A stretch of 64,000 nucleotides of DNA from Vicia villosa (lineage: Eukaryota; Streptophyta; Magnoliopsida; Fabales; Fabaceae). The stretch covers positions 137,671,191 through 137,735,190 of the forward strand of contig NC_081185.1 of assembly GCF_029867415.1 (NCBI RefSeq), written 5' to 3'. Made by a program: the position numbers and the translations under genes. Below the pieces are notes generated by a model. It made no database searches. It had not been told where the DNA came from and saw only the letters and a program-made list of their open reading frames with translations. Numbering within the stretch: position 1 is the first letter of the stretch; each line of letters begins with the position of its first letter. This document shows positions 20,391 to 33,000 of this stretch, one piece after another.

Positions 20391-21043
20391 AAAAGAGTTA
20401 TTTTTTAGGTAATTTAAATGGTCAGACTGGTTAAGGAGATGGTTGATTTAAACTTATTTTTATTTTTAAAATAAAATGAATGAGTGATTATATGTGAGAA
20501 TGGGTGTTGAGCTAAATAGCAAAATATTATGAAATAAATATGTAATTTTAATTTAAATTATAAAAATTTGAGAAAATATTAGTTCAACTAACAAAAATCA
20601 ATATTATTAAATAGAACGCTTTCATCAAAATTCAATTATTGACACTGTGATTTTATATATATAATTCATAATAACTATTATCAGTTTATCTACGGACAAA
20701 TAAAAGATGTTGCGAGTTAAATTATTTTTTTTTTATAAATTCTAAGCACCGTAAGTTTTGGTTTATTATCAATATTTTTAGAGAAAATTAATTAAATTTT
20801 TTAAAAATAAATTATTATATAAAAATGATATGGTATTTGATAATTGAATGAATAATGAGTAAGTAAACTTTAGACATATCCGATTAATAAGATAATAAAT
20901 AATTTATAGTTTATGATTGGTGGCTGGTGACTAATAACTTATAATTTATAGTTGATAACTGATGACTTATAGCAGATAAGGTAATTGAACGGTTTGATAA
21001 AATTAGCCGTTCAATTAGTTGATAAATTAAAATAATCTGAAAA
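20391..21043. other. AT-rich intergenic DNA, possibly a MITE split by later insertions
   Basis: No gene. Words such as ACTTATAATTTATAG and GATAAGTTATA occur here (20920-21030) and again right of the hAT elements (22555-22690). The flanks may be two halves of one older MITE into which the hAT elements went; I could not define termini. Confidence 0.3.
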
Positions 21044-21617
21044 TAATGTTTTAAAAACCGAACCGAACCGGCAAGTCGGACCGTTCAGACCGAGAACCGG
21101 AGGAGTCACTGGTCTTGTCTGATTGCTGAACGAAGTATGCTATTGAACCAGTGACAACCGGCCAAAACCAGTCAAAAGTGGAAAAAACCAGTGAACCGAG
21201 AGTTTTAGAAAACCGATGGTTCAAATGCATGTTTTTTTTTCCGCACAAAATGACGTCGTTTTCATGATTTTTTTTTTAAAAATATAATTAAAATATAATT
21301 AAACTTTATTCAAACCTTATTTGGAACAACTTTTTCCCTATTTGTAATTAGACCTGATTTAAAATTTTATTTAAATTTATATTTATTTTATTTTATTGTG
21401 AGTGATTATTTTATTTTAAAATTTTGTAGGTGTTGTGATATTTTTTAGAGACTAAGTCATCCGGTTCGACTGATTTAATAAATATATAGTACTGCAGTTG
21501 AGATCAGTTTATTCTGATTTAGTCATGCGGTTCGATCAGTGATTCAGTGGTTCAACCAATAAATCAGTGACCCAATATCCTTACCGGTTTGATGACCGGT
21601 CCGACTTTTAAAACACT
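21044..21617. mobile_element. hAT-like non-autonomous element, older copy
   Basis: Left end TAATGTTTTAAAAACCGAACC and right end GACCGGTCCGACTTTTAAAACACT are inverted versions of each other, built on the same CCGGTT/AACCGG-rich termini as the neighbour at 21626. No transposase. The flanking 8-mers TCTGAAAA and TCTAAACC agree only in part, so the target duplication is uncertain. Confidence 0.55.
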
Positions 21618-21625
21618 ATCTAAAC

Positions 21626-22452
21626 CAGTGTTTTAAAAACCGGACCGGTCATCGAACCGGTGAGGGTACTGGGTCACTGGTTTATCGGTCGAATCACTGG
21701 GTCACTGGTCGAACCGCACGACCAAACCGGATTAAACCGGATAACTCGATTGAATAGACCTGTCATTATATAGGTATAAAACCGGTCGAACCGGATGATT
21801 CAGTCTCTAAAAAAATATAACTAGCTTTTAAATTTTTTAAAAATATCATATCATAAATTCACAATTTCATAACTTAAATTCAAATTTTAAACAAAGGTAT
21901 CACACATAATAAAATAGTAAAAAATTACAAAGTCTAATTGCAAACAAAGTCTAATTATAACATAATCTAAACAAAGTCTAATTACAACATAATCTAATTG
22001 AATAGTTTATAACAAAATAACTCCAATATGTACCAAATTTAATTCAAAATAGGATCCTCCTAAAAAGAAAATCAAATAGAATTCAATATGTTTATGCTAT
22101 TTAAGAAAATTTATTAGCAAAGATAACAAATAGACAATAAAGTTTTTAATTTGTCACTAACGAAAAAAACTATGTGAGAATGCTATTTAAGTAATACACT
22201 ACTAAATATATTAAAAAAAAAAGTTTAAAAGAAATGTTAAAAAAAAAGTTTAAAAAAAATTTTAAAAAAAAATTAAAAAAAAAGTTTAAAAAAAAAACAA
22301 AAAAAAGTAATTGAACCGCCGGTTTTCCGGTTTTTCCGGTTTTCCCGGTTTGATGGCATACCCGATCTGACTATTGAACCAGACCGGTTACCTGGCCGGT
22401 TCCCGGTTCGACCGGTCCGACCGGCCGGTCCGGTCCGGTTCTTAAAACACTG
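21626..22452. mobile_element. hAT-like non-autonomous element with perfect 8-bp target duplication
   Basis: Ends are CAGTGTTTTAAAAACCGGAC and, inverted, ...GGTCCGGTTCTTAAAACACTG. ATCTAAAC occurs directly on both sides (21618-21625 and 22453-22460). An 8-bp duplication and CAGTG termini are hAT hallmarks. The 827-bp interior is AT-rich with subterminal CCGGTT repeats and no coding frame. Confidence 0.85.
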
Positions 22453-22672
22453 ATCTAAACGATATTTAATATATAATTATTTTATTTTAAATTAAATTAA
22501 ATTATAAATAATTTTAGTGAATTTTATTTAAAATAATAAGGGCAAAAAAAATAATAAATAAAAGTTATAAGTTAAAACGCTATTTGAAATAACGTTTTGA
22601 AAATAAGCTATATGCTCGTGATAAAAAAAATGTTACCAAACAAATCTTTCATTATCACATGAGCTTATAAAT

Positions 22673-22915
22673 GATAAGTTATATAACTATATAAAATAAA
22701 ATAAAAATGAAGAGAAAGATTGGAATTGAATATTGGAATAAAATATATTGGAATTGAATTTTGTTTTAACTAAAATAAAATAAAATATATTGGAATTGAA
22801 GATTACAATCCAAAGTTTACTAAATAAAATAAAAATAAGTTATATAACTATATTATTTTAACTATAACCATGAAGAGAAAGATTGGAATTGAATATTGGA
22901 ATAAAATATATATTC
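22673..22915. repeat. 163-bp local tandem duplication upstream of the GATL gene
   Basis: The segment starting ATAAGTTATATAACTAT at 22673, which includes GAAGAGAAAGATTGGAATTG, recurs at 22835 with few changes. It lies 170-400 bp upstream of the GATL start codon, so it may alter promoter spacing. Confidence 0.65.
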
Positions 22916-23080
22916 CCTCCGAGTAATATTCTCTTCCCTACAATTTATTCCATTTCCCTCAACCATTCCCTACCATCCTTTTTCACCTTCATTCTCAATG
23001 TAGCCTCACAAAAATCAACAATGCCTTCTCTTTGACATTATCATCACACCCTCCCTTTTTCAACATTAGGGACAGGAAGG

Positions 23081-24148
23081 ATGGGGTTTGGGAACCCAAC
23101 ATGTCAACAACATGTCAAACTCCCCTTCCTACTCCCATCTCTCCTTCCCTTTCTCCTCCTCCTCAACCATTTCCATGTCGCCGCCGTCACCACCACCGTC
23201 ACCAACATCCACCTTGCTATCATCCTAAAACCCGTCACCTTTCAAGAAGCACCGTCCTTTCGCAACGGCGACGCGTGTAACCGCGAGAGAATCCACATTG
23301 CCATGACCCTTGACTCGAACTATCTACGAGGCACAATGGGAGCTATTCTCTCCATTTTGCAACACTCGACGTGTCCTGAAAACGTTGAGTTTCATTTTCT
23401 TTGGGCGAGGTTCGAACCTGAAATATTTTACACCATTAAATCCACATTTCCTTATCTCAAGTTCAAGATTTACCGGTTTGAATCGAGTAGGGTACGTGGA
23501 AAAATCTCGAAATCGATTCGTCAAGCGTTAGACCAGCCTCTAAACTACGCAAGGATATATCTTTCGGATATTATCCCGGGCAATGTAAAGCGGGTCCTAT
23601 ACCTTGACTCTGATCTTGTCGTTGTTGATGACATTGCGAAACTTTGGGAGGTTGACTTGGGTGGCAAGGTAGTGGCTGCACCTGAGTATTGTCATGCGAA
23701 TTTCACAAGATATTTCACCGACATGTTTTGGGCGGACCCGGAACTTCCACGCGCGTTTCTCGGTCGGAAACCTTGTTATTTCAACACGGGTGTTATGGTC
23801 GTGGATGTTGAAAAATGGAGAGAAGGAAGGTATACACAAAAGGTGGAAGAGTGGATGCGGGTGCAGAAGAAAAAGAGGATTTATCATTTGGGTTCGTTGC
23901 CTCCTTTTCTTCTTGTTTTGGCGGGCGAGATAAAAGGCGTCGATCATAGATGGAACCAACATGGTTTAGGAGGAGATAACATTGAAGGTAAATGTAGGAG
24001 TCTTCATCCTGGACCTGTTAGTTTGCTTCATTGGAGCGGGAAAGGCAAACCTTGGTTGAGACTGGATTCCCGGAACCCTTGTACCGTTGATCATCTTTGG
24101 GCACCTTATGATCTCTATCGCCCAACCTCGCATTTTTATGAAGGATGA
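23081..24148 (+). CDS. GATL-type galacturonosyltransferase-like protein (GT8)
   Basis: A 355-codon intronless gene for a family 8 glycosyltransferase of the GATL group (PARVUS/GATL1 relatives), which acts in the secretory pathway on pectin and xylan synthesis. An N-terminal hydrophobic stretch (residues about 14-36) can serve as signal peptide or anchor. The catalytic domain starts near [20 protein letters not shown]. The DxD-type metal/nucleotide-sugar site is DSD at 176-178 in [12 protein letters not shown]. Other family blocks are [57 protein letters not shown] and HWSGKGKPW (317-325). Length and lack of introns match the GATL group. The Met at 23081 gives the full signal region; an overlapping frame from 23032 lacks domain support. 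Which paralogue it is cannot be decided here. The neighbour RPH1-like gene is convergent. Confidence 0.93.
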   Translation: MGFGNPTCQQHVKLPFLLPSLLPFLLLLNHFHVAAVTTTVTNIHLAIILKPVTFQEAPSFRNGDACNRERIHIAMTLDSNYLRGTMGAILSILQHSTCPENVEFHFLWARFEPEIFYTIKSTFPYLKFKIYRFESSRVRGKISKSIRQALDQPLNYARIYLSDIIPGNVKRVLYLDSDLVVVDDIAKLWEVDLGGKVVAAPEYCHANFTRYFTDMFWADPELPRAFLGRKPCYFNTGVMVVDVEKWREGRYTQKVEEWMRVQKKKRIYHLGSLPPFLLVLAGEIKGVDHRWNQHGLGGDNIEGKCRSLHPGPVSLLHWSGKGKPWLRLDSRNPCTVDHLWAPYDLYRPTSHFYEG

Positions 24149-24809
24149 AAACGATAGTAGAAAGTTTGAACACTCTGTAGCAAATATAGAGCCGTTGAAT
24201 CCAAGACAAAGAAACTTTGAACTTAGATCAAACAGTCTTGCAGTTGCTAAAAGTCTGTAGCCAGGATTGACGGACGATATTGTCGGGGGAGGAAGAGGAA
24301 GATACTCTTCTGTTCTTCAGATATGATGATGCCTACAATTGTCATTATGTCTAAACAGCCAGATAGGTTTTGTAGATGTTCTTAGTTCAATTGCATTGCC
24401 AATGTTAGAATACAAAAAATTGTTGTTTTTATCAATGATGCAATATTAACACTATAAACCATGAAAAAGATTACATTTCATCTTTGGGAGATTGTTGATC
24501 AAACTCAGTAATGTCAATATTTCTGCTAGGTTACATATGATAAAAATGAAAAACTTATAAAGAACGTATAAGCATTTTCTTCATTTGACATTAAGAAAAA
24601 ATTGCAACAACGATATCTAGATCCCGTAGTAGATGCAAAAGAACCTGGAATTTCCCCGAGTAATTCTTTCATCCTTGGTGTTGACGACTGTGATATATCA
24701 AACACTTGATGAAATTCCGCATCTCATTTGCTCTTTAGTATACAATTGAAATTCATGAGAAATTCAAGAGCCAGCTAGCCTTGAAAACAGTTGATCACCG
24801 AGTTGGTAG
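24149..24809. other. Intergenic region between two convergent genes
   Basis: Must contain the 3' UTRs of the GATL gene (plus) and the RPH1-like gene (minus). It is AT-rich, with no further gene visible. Confidence 0.6.
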
Positions 24810-26316
24810 CTAGTCTGTTTTCTGGAGCCATCCGAGCTGCAAGAAAAAGAAAAGGCAAATCTTGATAACCAGAACTCCAAATTCGCTTGCACTTTTTCGT
24901 ACAAAGTAACACTTTTCAACTATTGATAACTAAGAATATTTTACTTTATCTATTGCTCGTTAGAGGGATTAAATATTTAGAAATCGTGAGTACCTTCCAT
25001 GCATACATTCCGAAGAAAGCTATTATATCTGCTGACCAAACAACAGGAAAGGACTTCCAAAAGAATGGGATTCCAACATTGAGCAATGGGACTAGTAGAA
25101 AAAGATAGTTGAGAGCTTCTTTCTCATTCTTTGAGCAATCTCGAGCTCGTAACGAAGGAATTGCTACAAACATATAAATGAATAGCATTCATCATATGAC
25201 TTATTTTATTACACTAACTAAACAATCGTAGCAATCAAGACACGTATAACATCTCGCAAGAAGCTACTACTATTAATCACATCGATTTCAAAAGCACAAA
25301 CAATATTTACTGAAAATTCAAAGTCTCGCCCATTGGTTAGAGATAATGTCTATAAATAGAGGTTAAAAAGTCTAGACAATCTTCATATTTCTGTAAGGTC
25401 GTGAAATTTAAGTACTGATCAATCAAGCAAGCACTTGTTCATTCATGCAACTATCAAAACTAAGATAGAAATCGACAGGTACGAACTTACTGAACATCCA
25501 AATGGACCACATTCCCATCAATCTCCAAATATCAGGTTGATCTGAAGGGAAAATGAGATTAAAAGACAAAGCTCCACCTAACAACATTGATACATAAGCT
25601 TGAACCTCAAAAACAGTATACAAGGTAGTTCCAGGAACTGCAGGGTTTTTCGAGGCCGTAGAAGCCCTTGGTGCAAAGGTTGCAGCTGTCTTCTGAGCAA
25701 CCTATAAAGTTCAAAAACAAACATTTAGGTCTCTAGACAAAGTGCTCATAACCACTAAAAACTCACATACACAACCGTAAGTATCAGGTTCAAACACCCG
25801 TGATAATGTTCAATCTAGCAATGTCGGCTTTTGTCAGTTGAACTAGGATTTGCAGACCAAAAACTAACATTTAAAAAAACACAATTTTTCTTAATCTTTC
25901 TAATACCTTCCTTAACTCTTAAGCAACATACAACAACAAAAACCTTTCTCAAGCAAACTACTCAATTTCAAGTAGAGTAACAATTTTTGAAAAATGGGCA
26001 TACTTAAAATATGATTTAAATTGAAAATTGAAAATTAAAAAAAAAAATTAAAGACTTAGAAACATACCCTTTTAAGCTCTTTGTCAATTGGAGTAGAAAA
26101 ACTATTGGAAGTGGTTCCATCATTGGTGTTGGGTTCAACCACTTTAATCTCTTCTGCAAACTCTTCATTGGAAGTGGCACATGCAATGGGATAAGGTGAG
26201 CGTTTAGTGGTTATGATGAACCTTGGAAGGTTGGTGTTGTTGGTTGGAACCGGAGAGAGTGAAGGGTAGGGTACCCTACAGAGGTAATGGTTTGCAGAAT
26301 GGATTAAAGTGTTCAT
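24810..26316 (-). CDS. RPH1: RPH1-like chloroplast membrane protein, four exons
   Basis: Spliced minus-strand gene, exons 26316-26068, 25701-25491, 25163-24994 and 24836-24810, predicting 218 residues. All three introns have GT..AG ends (donors GTATGT, GTAAGT, GTACTC). The first exon is Ser/Thr/Pro-rich, as expected for a plastid transit peptide. The mature part has four hydrophobic segments, including YVSMLLGGALSFNLIFP, WRLMGMWSIWMF, ALNYLFLLVPLLNVGIPFFW and WSADIIAFFGMYAW; it ends LGWLQKTD. This pattern matches plant RESISTANCE TO PHYTOPHTHORA 1, a plastid protein with a reported role in defence in Arabidopsis. The match is from memory of the family. Open frames running past the splice sites (into 25188, 25423 and 24946) are intron read-through. 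The gene looks intact. Confidence 0.88.
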
Positions 26317-27002
26317 GTTTTTTTGTTTGGGAGAGGGTTTGGAAATTAAGGTGGCATCGGAAAGTTGATGGTGGAAGATAAGGAATGTGAGGTGGAGTGA
26401 GTAGGAACGCCGCAATGATGTGTCGGAATGATGGCTTTGGAAACTACCTTAACTTCTTAATGGTTGGGATTTTATGTTTTTTTTATTGATTGAGTTTATA
26501 GGTATTTATTTTTGAGTTGAATATGTTTTTTTTAATAAATTTTTAAAATTTATTTTTGATATCTATAAAAAGGAAAAACATATTTTGGTTACTATAAAAT
26601 TATTATGCAAATTTTAATCTCGGTGAATTTTTAAATGATTATTTTTCAGACATGTTTATAACGTTATAAAAAATTTCCTTAAAAAAATATAAAATTTGAT
26701 TTCTAAGTCAAAATTTCCATTACTTTAATCAATACATCTTTTAAATTTTAAAAGATTCATATTTAATTCTTCTCATTTTAAAAATTTTAAAATTTAATAA
26801 ATAAATATTTTAAAAATTATTTTAAAATTTAAAAGTTAAATAATAATAAATAATTTTAAAAATTTTAAAAAATAATAGAGACTAAAACTAGCCTACATAA
26901 AATTTTATAGTGACCAAAATATATTATTTTTTAATAAGAATTAAAAATAAAATTTAAAATATTTATAAAAACAACATATTTAATCTGGAGAAAATGGGTG
27001 AT
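26317..27002. other. Upstream region of the RPH1-like gene, AT-rich
   Basis: 5' UTR and promoter to about 26450, then very AT-rich DNA with repeated TTTAAAATTTTAAAA words and no gene. Confidence 0.5.
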
Positions 27003-27156
27003 GCACTGACAGTGTAAAATATTTTTACACTGTCAATCAATCACCACCCATGTATTCAATTAAATCATTTTTTTATTTAAAAAAATTTAATGACATGACA
27101 CATTTATGATTTTCTATTGGATGACAGTGTAAAACTATTTTACACTGTCAGTACAG
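27003..27156. mobile_element. MITE with hairpin termini (copy 1)
   Basis: Each end is itself a hairpin: GACAGTGTAAAATATTTTTACACTGTC on the left and the similar GACAGTGTAAAACTATTTTACACTGTC on the right, about 100 bp apart. The same family occurs at 29121 and 49755. No coding capacity. Target duplication not resolved. Confidence 0.6.
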
Positions 27157-27471
27157 TACCTTTTAACTCTTTAATCTGTTGTATTCTAAGGAATGATTTG
27201 TAGATATTCAAAGTATGTCTCGTTGTATTTGCTTTAAAAATAACAACAATCGAACTATTTATTTAAGAGAGTTACTACTACATGATAGTGTTTTCTTTGA
27301 GAAGAATTTACATATTGGGAGTTTAACATCAGCCAATATAAATATTAATTTAATTATATTAATATATAACATTTAAAAAAGATAAAATTTAGTAAGGTGA
27401 GAAATATTTGCGTGTTATTTTGAAGTTAAACAACATAAATATTAATTTAATTTTTAAAATTTATAATTATA

Positions 27472-28070
27472 CGGGTCTAATGAGTTATTTGTGGTCCATA
27501 CAAACTTGCCTTAATAAATAGCGAACTTTTTAGCGCCGGAATTTTTTTGACATTATCATTAGTTAACAAGTCAAATTTATAAATTGAGAGTTCTAACAAT
27601 TAGATTCATCCTTTTAAAATTTTGTGGTATCTAAAAAAATAATTCACATTTTTCATATTTATAAAAATATTTAAAATATATTTTCAATTATGAAATTGCA
27701 TGAAAGATCTAAAAGATTCACAACATGTTTTTGAAAATATTTGTTTAAGACTATATACTGGTTTAATGAGTTATTCGTGATCATATGAACTAGTCTTAAT
27801 TAGCCTTAATAGATAGCGATTTTTTTAGAATCGGAGCTTTTTTGACATTATCATTAGCCAACAAGTCAAGTTTACAAATTGAGAGTTTAACAATTAGATT
27901 GATCCATTTAAATTTTTGTGGTATCTATTTAAAAAAATAATTCACATTTTCCATATTTATAAAGATAATTAAAATCTATTTTCAATTGTGAAATTGCATG
28001 AAAGAGTTAAAAGGTTCACAATATGTTTTTGAAAACATTTTTTTAAGATTATATAATTTTGATGACGCAA
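27472..28070. repeat. Two tandem copies of a ~295-bp AT-rich repeat
   Basis: 27472-27766 and 27767-28067 share the order CTAATGAGTTATT.. / GACATTATCATTAG / AATTCACATTTT / TGAAATTGCATGAAAG with moderate divergence. A partial third copy, covering the last part and the sequence that follows copy 2, lies at about 28805-29040 inside the left arm. No coding content. Confidence 0.65.
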
Positions 28071-28227
28071 CTGTTGTTTTGGTAAATTAATATAAGACTC
28101 AAAATTTTGAATGAAGTATAATTATATTATATTATAGAAGATTTTAAGTTTATCCTTTTTAAAATAATTTTTAATATTTTTATAATTGAATTATAGAAAG
28201 TATTGAATGAATTATATTTATATTATA

Positions 28228-28737
28228 GAACAGTCTTCGCCCAAAGGAGGGATTCGGCGATCTTCAACAGAATGAGTGTTTGATTCCTTCACCAATGGAC
28301 GGGCAATCAGAGCCAGGATACTCGAGAAAGTCGATAGGGTTTCCAAAACTGCATCACTCTTGGTTAAGTGTATTGGCTGCCTTATAAGTCAGAGTTGCAC
28401 TTTATCATCCATATGACTTGCATTGAGTTATGGGGAAAGCAAGTACGTCAACAACAAGCAGAGTAAACAAAAAAGCCCAAAAATTCCAGGGCTTACCACA
28501 GATGGTCATTCTCTCTTCCTGAGAACGGGCATCTATCAGCAATCAGACGTCAATAAGGCGCCGAGGCGTTTCTTTTCGACTTTCTCCTAAGTATCCCAAA
28601 TTGTTGATAAACTTCATCATCTGGGTCTCCTGGTACCGAGCCTTATTAGAGAGATCCTCTTTGTTATAAACGTAACAATAGTTCTCCGGCAGAAAGTGAC
28701 GTCTCTCAGTCCAATACTCGAGAAACAACTAAGCACA
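28228..28737 (-). pseudogene. Truncated retroelement ORF fragment (left-arm copy)
   Basis: The minus strand encodes LEYWTERRHFLPENYCYVYN...ETQMMKFINNLGYLGESRKE, then decays. The right-arm copy (50290-51177) continues well past the duplication boundary, whereas this one stops there. Family uncertain; see the right-arm copy. Confidence 0.45.
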
Positions 28738-29120
28738 TATGCCTTCTAACCACAAATAATTCATAATTGGGTAGTATTCAACCAAGATATGTATAAATGA
28801 TATCCTTGATAACCATTTTACAATTTTTTATTATAAAATTGCATGAAAAAGTTGAAAGGTATTTCACAACATGGTTTCGAGAACTTTTTTTAAGACTATA
28901 TAGTTTCGACGACTCGAAACTATTGTTTGGGTGGATTAATATAAGATTAGAAAATATTGAATGAATTGTATTTATATTATAGAACATTTTAATTTTATTT
29001 TTTAAAATAATTTTTAATATTTTATAATTCTATTTGTAGGAATAAAATATTTAAATTTTCTAAATTTTGAAGACGAAAAATTTTCAAAAGGTAATAATAT
29101 AACAAGAGTTTAATTTATAT

Positions 29121-29275
29121 GCACTGACAGTGTAAAATTATTTTACACTATTATCCAATAGAAAACTAACAAAGTGTCTTGTCATTAAAAGAATTTTTAA
29201 TTTAAAGTGGGATTTATTCTGATACAAGGTTGTGATTGGTTGACAGTGTAAAATAACTTTACACTGTAAGTGTAT
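29121..29275. mobile_element. MITE with hairpin termini (copy 2, left arm)
   Basis: Ends CACTGACAGTGTAAAATTATT and, inverted, CACTTACAGTGTAAAGTTATT. Same family as 27003-27156. Present at the mirrored position in the right arm (49755-49908), so it predates the duplication. Confidence 0.6.
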
Positions 29276-29523
29276 GAATCTTTTTCTCATATAACAAATA
29301 TTTTATAAATAGTAAATTAGTTAGAAATATATAATTTTTTCTACATGATGTTAGTAAAATAGTAGATAAGTTGAGTTTGTGAATGGTATAAAAACATGAA
29401 TAAAATAAATTCATAATTTATGAAAAAAGCTTTTTGTATCTTTACATGTGACGTGACATACACGCGGATTATTAAAAGCAGACTGTGAGACTTGGTGTAT
29501 TAAAAGCGAAAATATATGGAAAA

Positions 29524-29605
29524 CGTCGACAGCAGGGTTCGAACCTGCGCGGGCGAAGCCCAACAGATTTCAAGTCTGTCTCCTTAACCACTCGGACATA
29601 TCGAC
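29524..29605 (-). tRNA. tRNA-Ser(UGA), left-arm copy
   Basis: An 82-nt cloverleaf on the minus strand. The acceptor stem GTCGATA/TGTCGAC pairs with one G-T. Anticodon stem ACAGA/TCTGT holds CTTGAAA, so the anticodon is TGA. A long variable arm (GGGCTTCGCCC) is typical of tRNA-Ser. The B box GGTTCGAACC is intact. A TTTT polymerase III terminator follows immediately (AAAA at 29520-29523 on the plus strand). It is identical to the right-arm copy at 49423-49504. CCA is not encoded, as expected in eukaryotes. Confidence 0.95.
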
Positions 29606-30059
29606 AACTGATGATATCTTTTCATTCTTACCGATATTATTATAACTGTTCTTTTTATTTTATCCTAATGTTGATTTGGTTTCCATTCTAAGCTAAATAT
29701 TGCTTCTTTAATAAATAACAGGTGTTGAAATTTGGCAAATGGCTAGGTATCATCGATTTTTATTTGGAACAAAACAAAGGGTATTAATTATTATAGCTCT
29801 AGAGTGAATCAATTTACTATTTTTAATAGAAACATCAAACATGTATGCCAACGATCCTCTTTCGTATTTTATATATTATATATTGAAAATGTTGACTAGT
29901 TATAAAATGTAATGCTCAGTTTCATTTCTCTTTTTATCAAGCCATATGTTGAGAAAGTGATTACATATTTTTAGGCTACTTCACTTTAACTTTAAATTGT
30001 CACATAAGCGCAGTGGCGGAGACAGAAATTTTAGGGAATCTGGGGAAAAAATTTTACAC

Positions 30060-33000
30060 TGTTATAAAACTAACTAAAACAATAGAGAGATCAAAGAGAG
30101 ATAGAGAAGAAAGAGAGCAATATTATCTTATCTTATTTCAAGTGTGCTTAAATTGTAATATGAGTCTCTATTTATAGGACTCAAGGGAGATAGAAAATTA
30201 CACATATTAAACACATATTAAGTATGGAATAGGAAGATGAAAAACTAGGAGATGGATGGACATCCACTAACATAAATATTCATAACACTCCCCCTTGGAT
30301 GTCCATTGAGGATATGCCTCGTTAAAACCTTACTAGAAAAAACCCAGTGGGAAAAATTCTAGTGAAGGAAAAAGAGTACAATATCCTTTGAATGTGAATT
30401 GCCTCGTTAAAAACCATACCAGGAAAACCCAATGGGACAAAACCATGGTGAAGGAAAAAAGAGTGCAAAATATATGTATTTCTCCCCCTCATGCAGACAT
30501 TTACATGTGAGACGATATTCTTTGTAGTCGTTGCTTAAAATGTCTTCTTCGAAGTGACTTCATGTAGTGGTAATAGTATGCAGGATTTTATGAAGTTGAT
30601 GCCATGATTTGTTTCATAGATCTCCATGAAATGGTTGTACCATCACATGTAAATAAATAAACTCTTTCTGATCTACCATTGTGAGAATCTGACAAGTAAC
30701 CTGCATGTCTAAGATAACGAAGTATATGTTTGACCGTTTTCCAATTTCTTCGTGTAGGCGAATAATTCTATCTTACTTATAGATTGACCGCAAATGATAT
30801 ATCATGATGTGTATATTTAGCAAGGTGCATTAGTACTCCAATTGCACTAAGATATGGTACTTCAGGACCAAGCAATTTTTATCCTTTTCTCGAGGCCTAA
30901 AAAGATCTTTCTCCACATCTAATGATCTAACAACCATATTGGAGTAGGCAACACGTGACATTTGTCCATGTAGAATCATTTCAACACTTTTCTATATAGC
31001 CTTCTTGATGTACAAATATTCTTTTATCCACATGCTCAATTTGCAAACCTAGACATATTTTGTCTTTTCTAAGTCCTTCATCTCAAACTCTTTATTTAAG
31101 CAATTTATAGGTTTTGGAAGCTCTTTAGGAGTTTCAATAATACTTATGTCATCGACATAGACAACTATTATTGCAAATACTTTTCCACATCATTTTATGA
31201 AAATAAAAGGACAAATTGATCATACCACATGCGTCTAGATTGTTTCAATCCATATAGAAACTTGTTCAATTTGATGGAGTGGTTTTCTCGAGATCCAAAA
31301 TTACGTGCCTTTGGTATATTGAACCCTTCAGGGAGTTTCACGTAAATGTCACTATTAAGTGAACCATATAAATAAGATGTCATAACATTCACCATGTTCA
31401 AATTAAGCCCTTCATGTGCTACAAGGCTAATTAAATAAAAAAATCGATTGAATCCACTACAGGTGGATATGTTTTATCAAAATCAATCTTAGGTATTTGT
31501 GAAAATCATTGAGCAATAAATCAAACTTTATATCATTCTTATTTTTCTTTTTCACAAAAACTCATTTATATCCAATTAGTTTCACACCTTGAGGTGTTCG
31601 GACTACTGGTCCAAAAGTGAGTAACTTGTACAGTGAGTTTAATTCTTCTTCAATTGAATATATTTATTTTGGCCAATACTCACTTAATCTCTAATCTTTA
31701 ATAGACTTTGACTCATGATCCTCGTTATCATTGATCACTTTTAGCGTTATATTGTATACAAAGACATTGTCAATATTGACTTTATTTGGTTATCTCAATT
31801 TCGGTTTCATTCCATTTCATCCATGACATAATTTATCGAGATCTCTTTATTTCATATTTCAAGTACTTGATTTGTTCTTCTGGAACTGAAAATTAAATTA
31901 GGTCAAAGTGCTCTTAGCATTTTCATATCCTCACTTGGGTCATCTTTAGTTTCTTTTCTTAGTAGAGGACTTTTAACATTGGAACCGACTTTCATACCAC
32001 GCTTCAGGCGCAACAACAACTCATTTGCAATATTATATTATCCAATAGGAGAACCCACTTTGAGTGGAGTATTACCAGCTGATAATTTATTTCATAAACT
32101 TTACAAATGAATAATATTTTAAACTTTTGGTTCATATTGATTTGTACGAGGATCAAGACAACAATTTATTTTAACTTGTTCATTTGAACTTCTTGTTCAT
32201 GATTTCAGCTGTTCATTTCCCTCCCCCTAATATTGGGAAAATTAATTTATCGAGTGATAATCAGCCTACTGGGCTGCAATCAAGTATTTGATTATTTTCT
32301 CAAATTATATCCTCAAAATTGAGAGTCATATTAATTATATTTTTCCAATATTCTATCATGACTCATCTTAATGTATTATATTGGAGCAATTGGAATATAC
32401 ACAACACATCCAAATGTTCATTTAGATGAGAAGTATTGGAATAAATTAGGGAGGACTAAGATATAGTATCTTGTTGGCTTAATGCGAATAAATATCTTAA
32501 TATCATAGTTTGGGTGTTTCAAATATATAATTTAGAATTGATGATCTCATAAGTATCAACCATATAATTAACTTTAGACGTCTAAAGAATAGATCTTTGG
32601 GTCCATTTTCTTTTTATGAACATATATTACATGATATTCAATATCAATTTTAATAATATATGTGATACTTATACATGAATTTTTTTAAAAAAATCCAGAA
32701 AAACAAGATCTTAGTCTAATTAGTTGAGAAAATAATTTCACAAACTTCTGGTTGTGAATAGAGACATATGCATGATATTTTAGTCGATGCAACAGTTAAT
32801 GTCATAAAAACGCAATTTCTCAAATTTTTATTTTCTTTTAGAAACACACAAAAATTTAATGGATTGAAGAAACTTCTGGTTCTTCAATACAAATTATTCG
32901 CATCATATTATATCCGAGATGACCCAACCGGTTTTACCAACGACACATTTAAGTGTAATTTGTAAACTACTGGTTTACAATGACATGTGCTTAAATTGTA

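Noticed and set aside
21051..21248. 65-aa minus-strand frame
   Set aside because: Lies within the terminal repeats of a hAT-like element and has no homology that I recognise.
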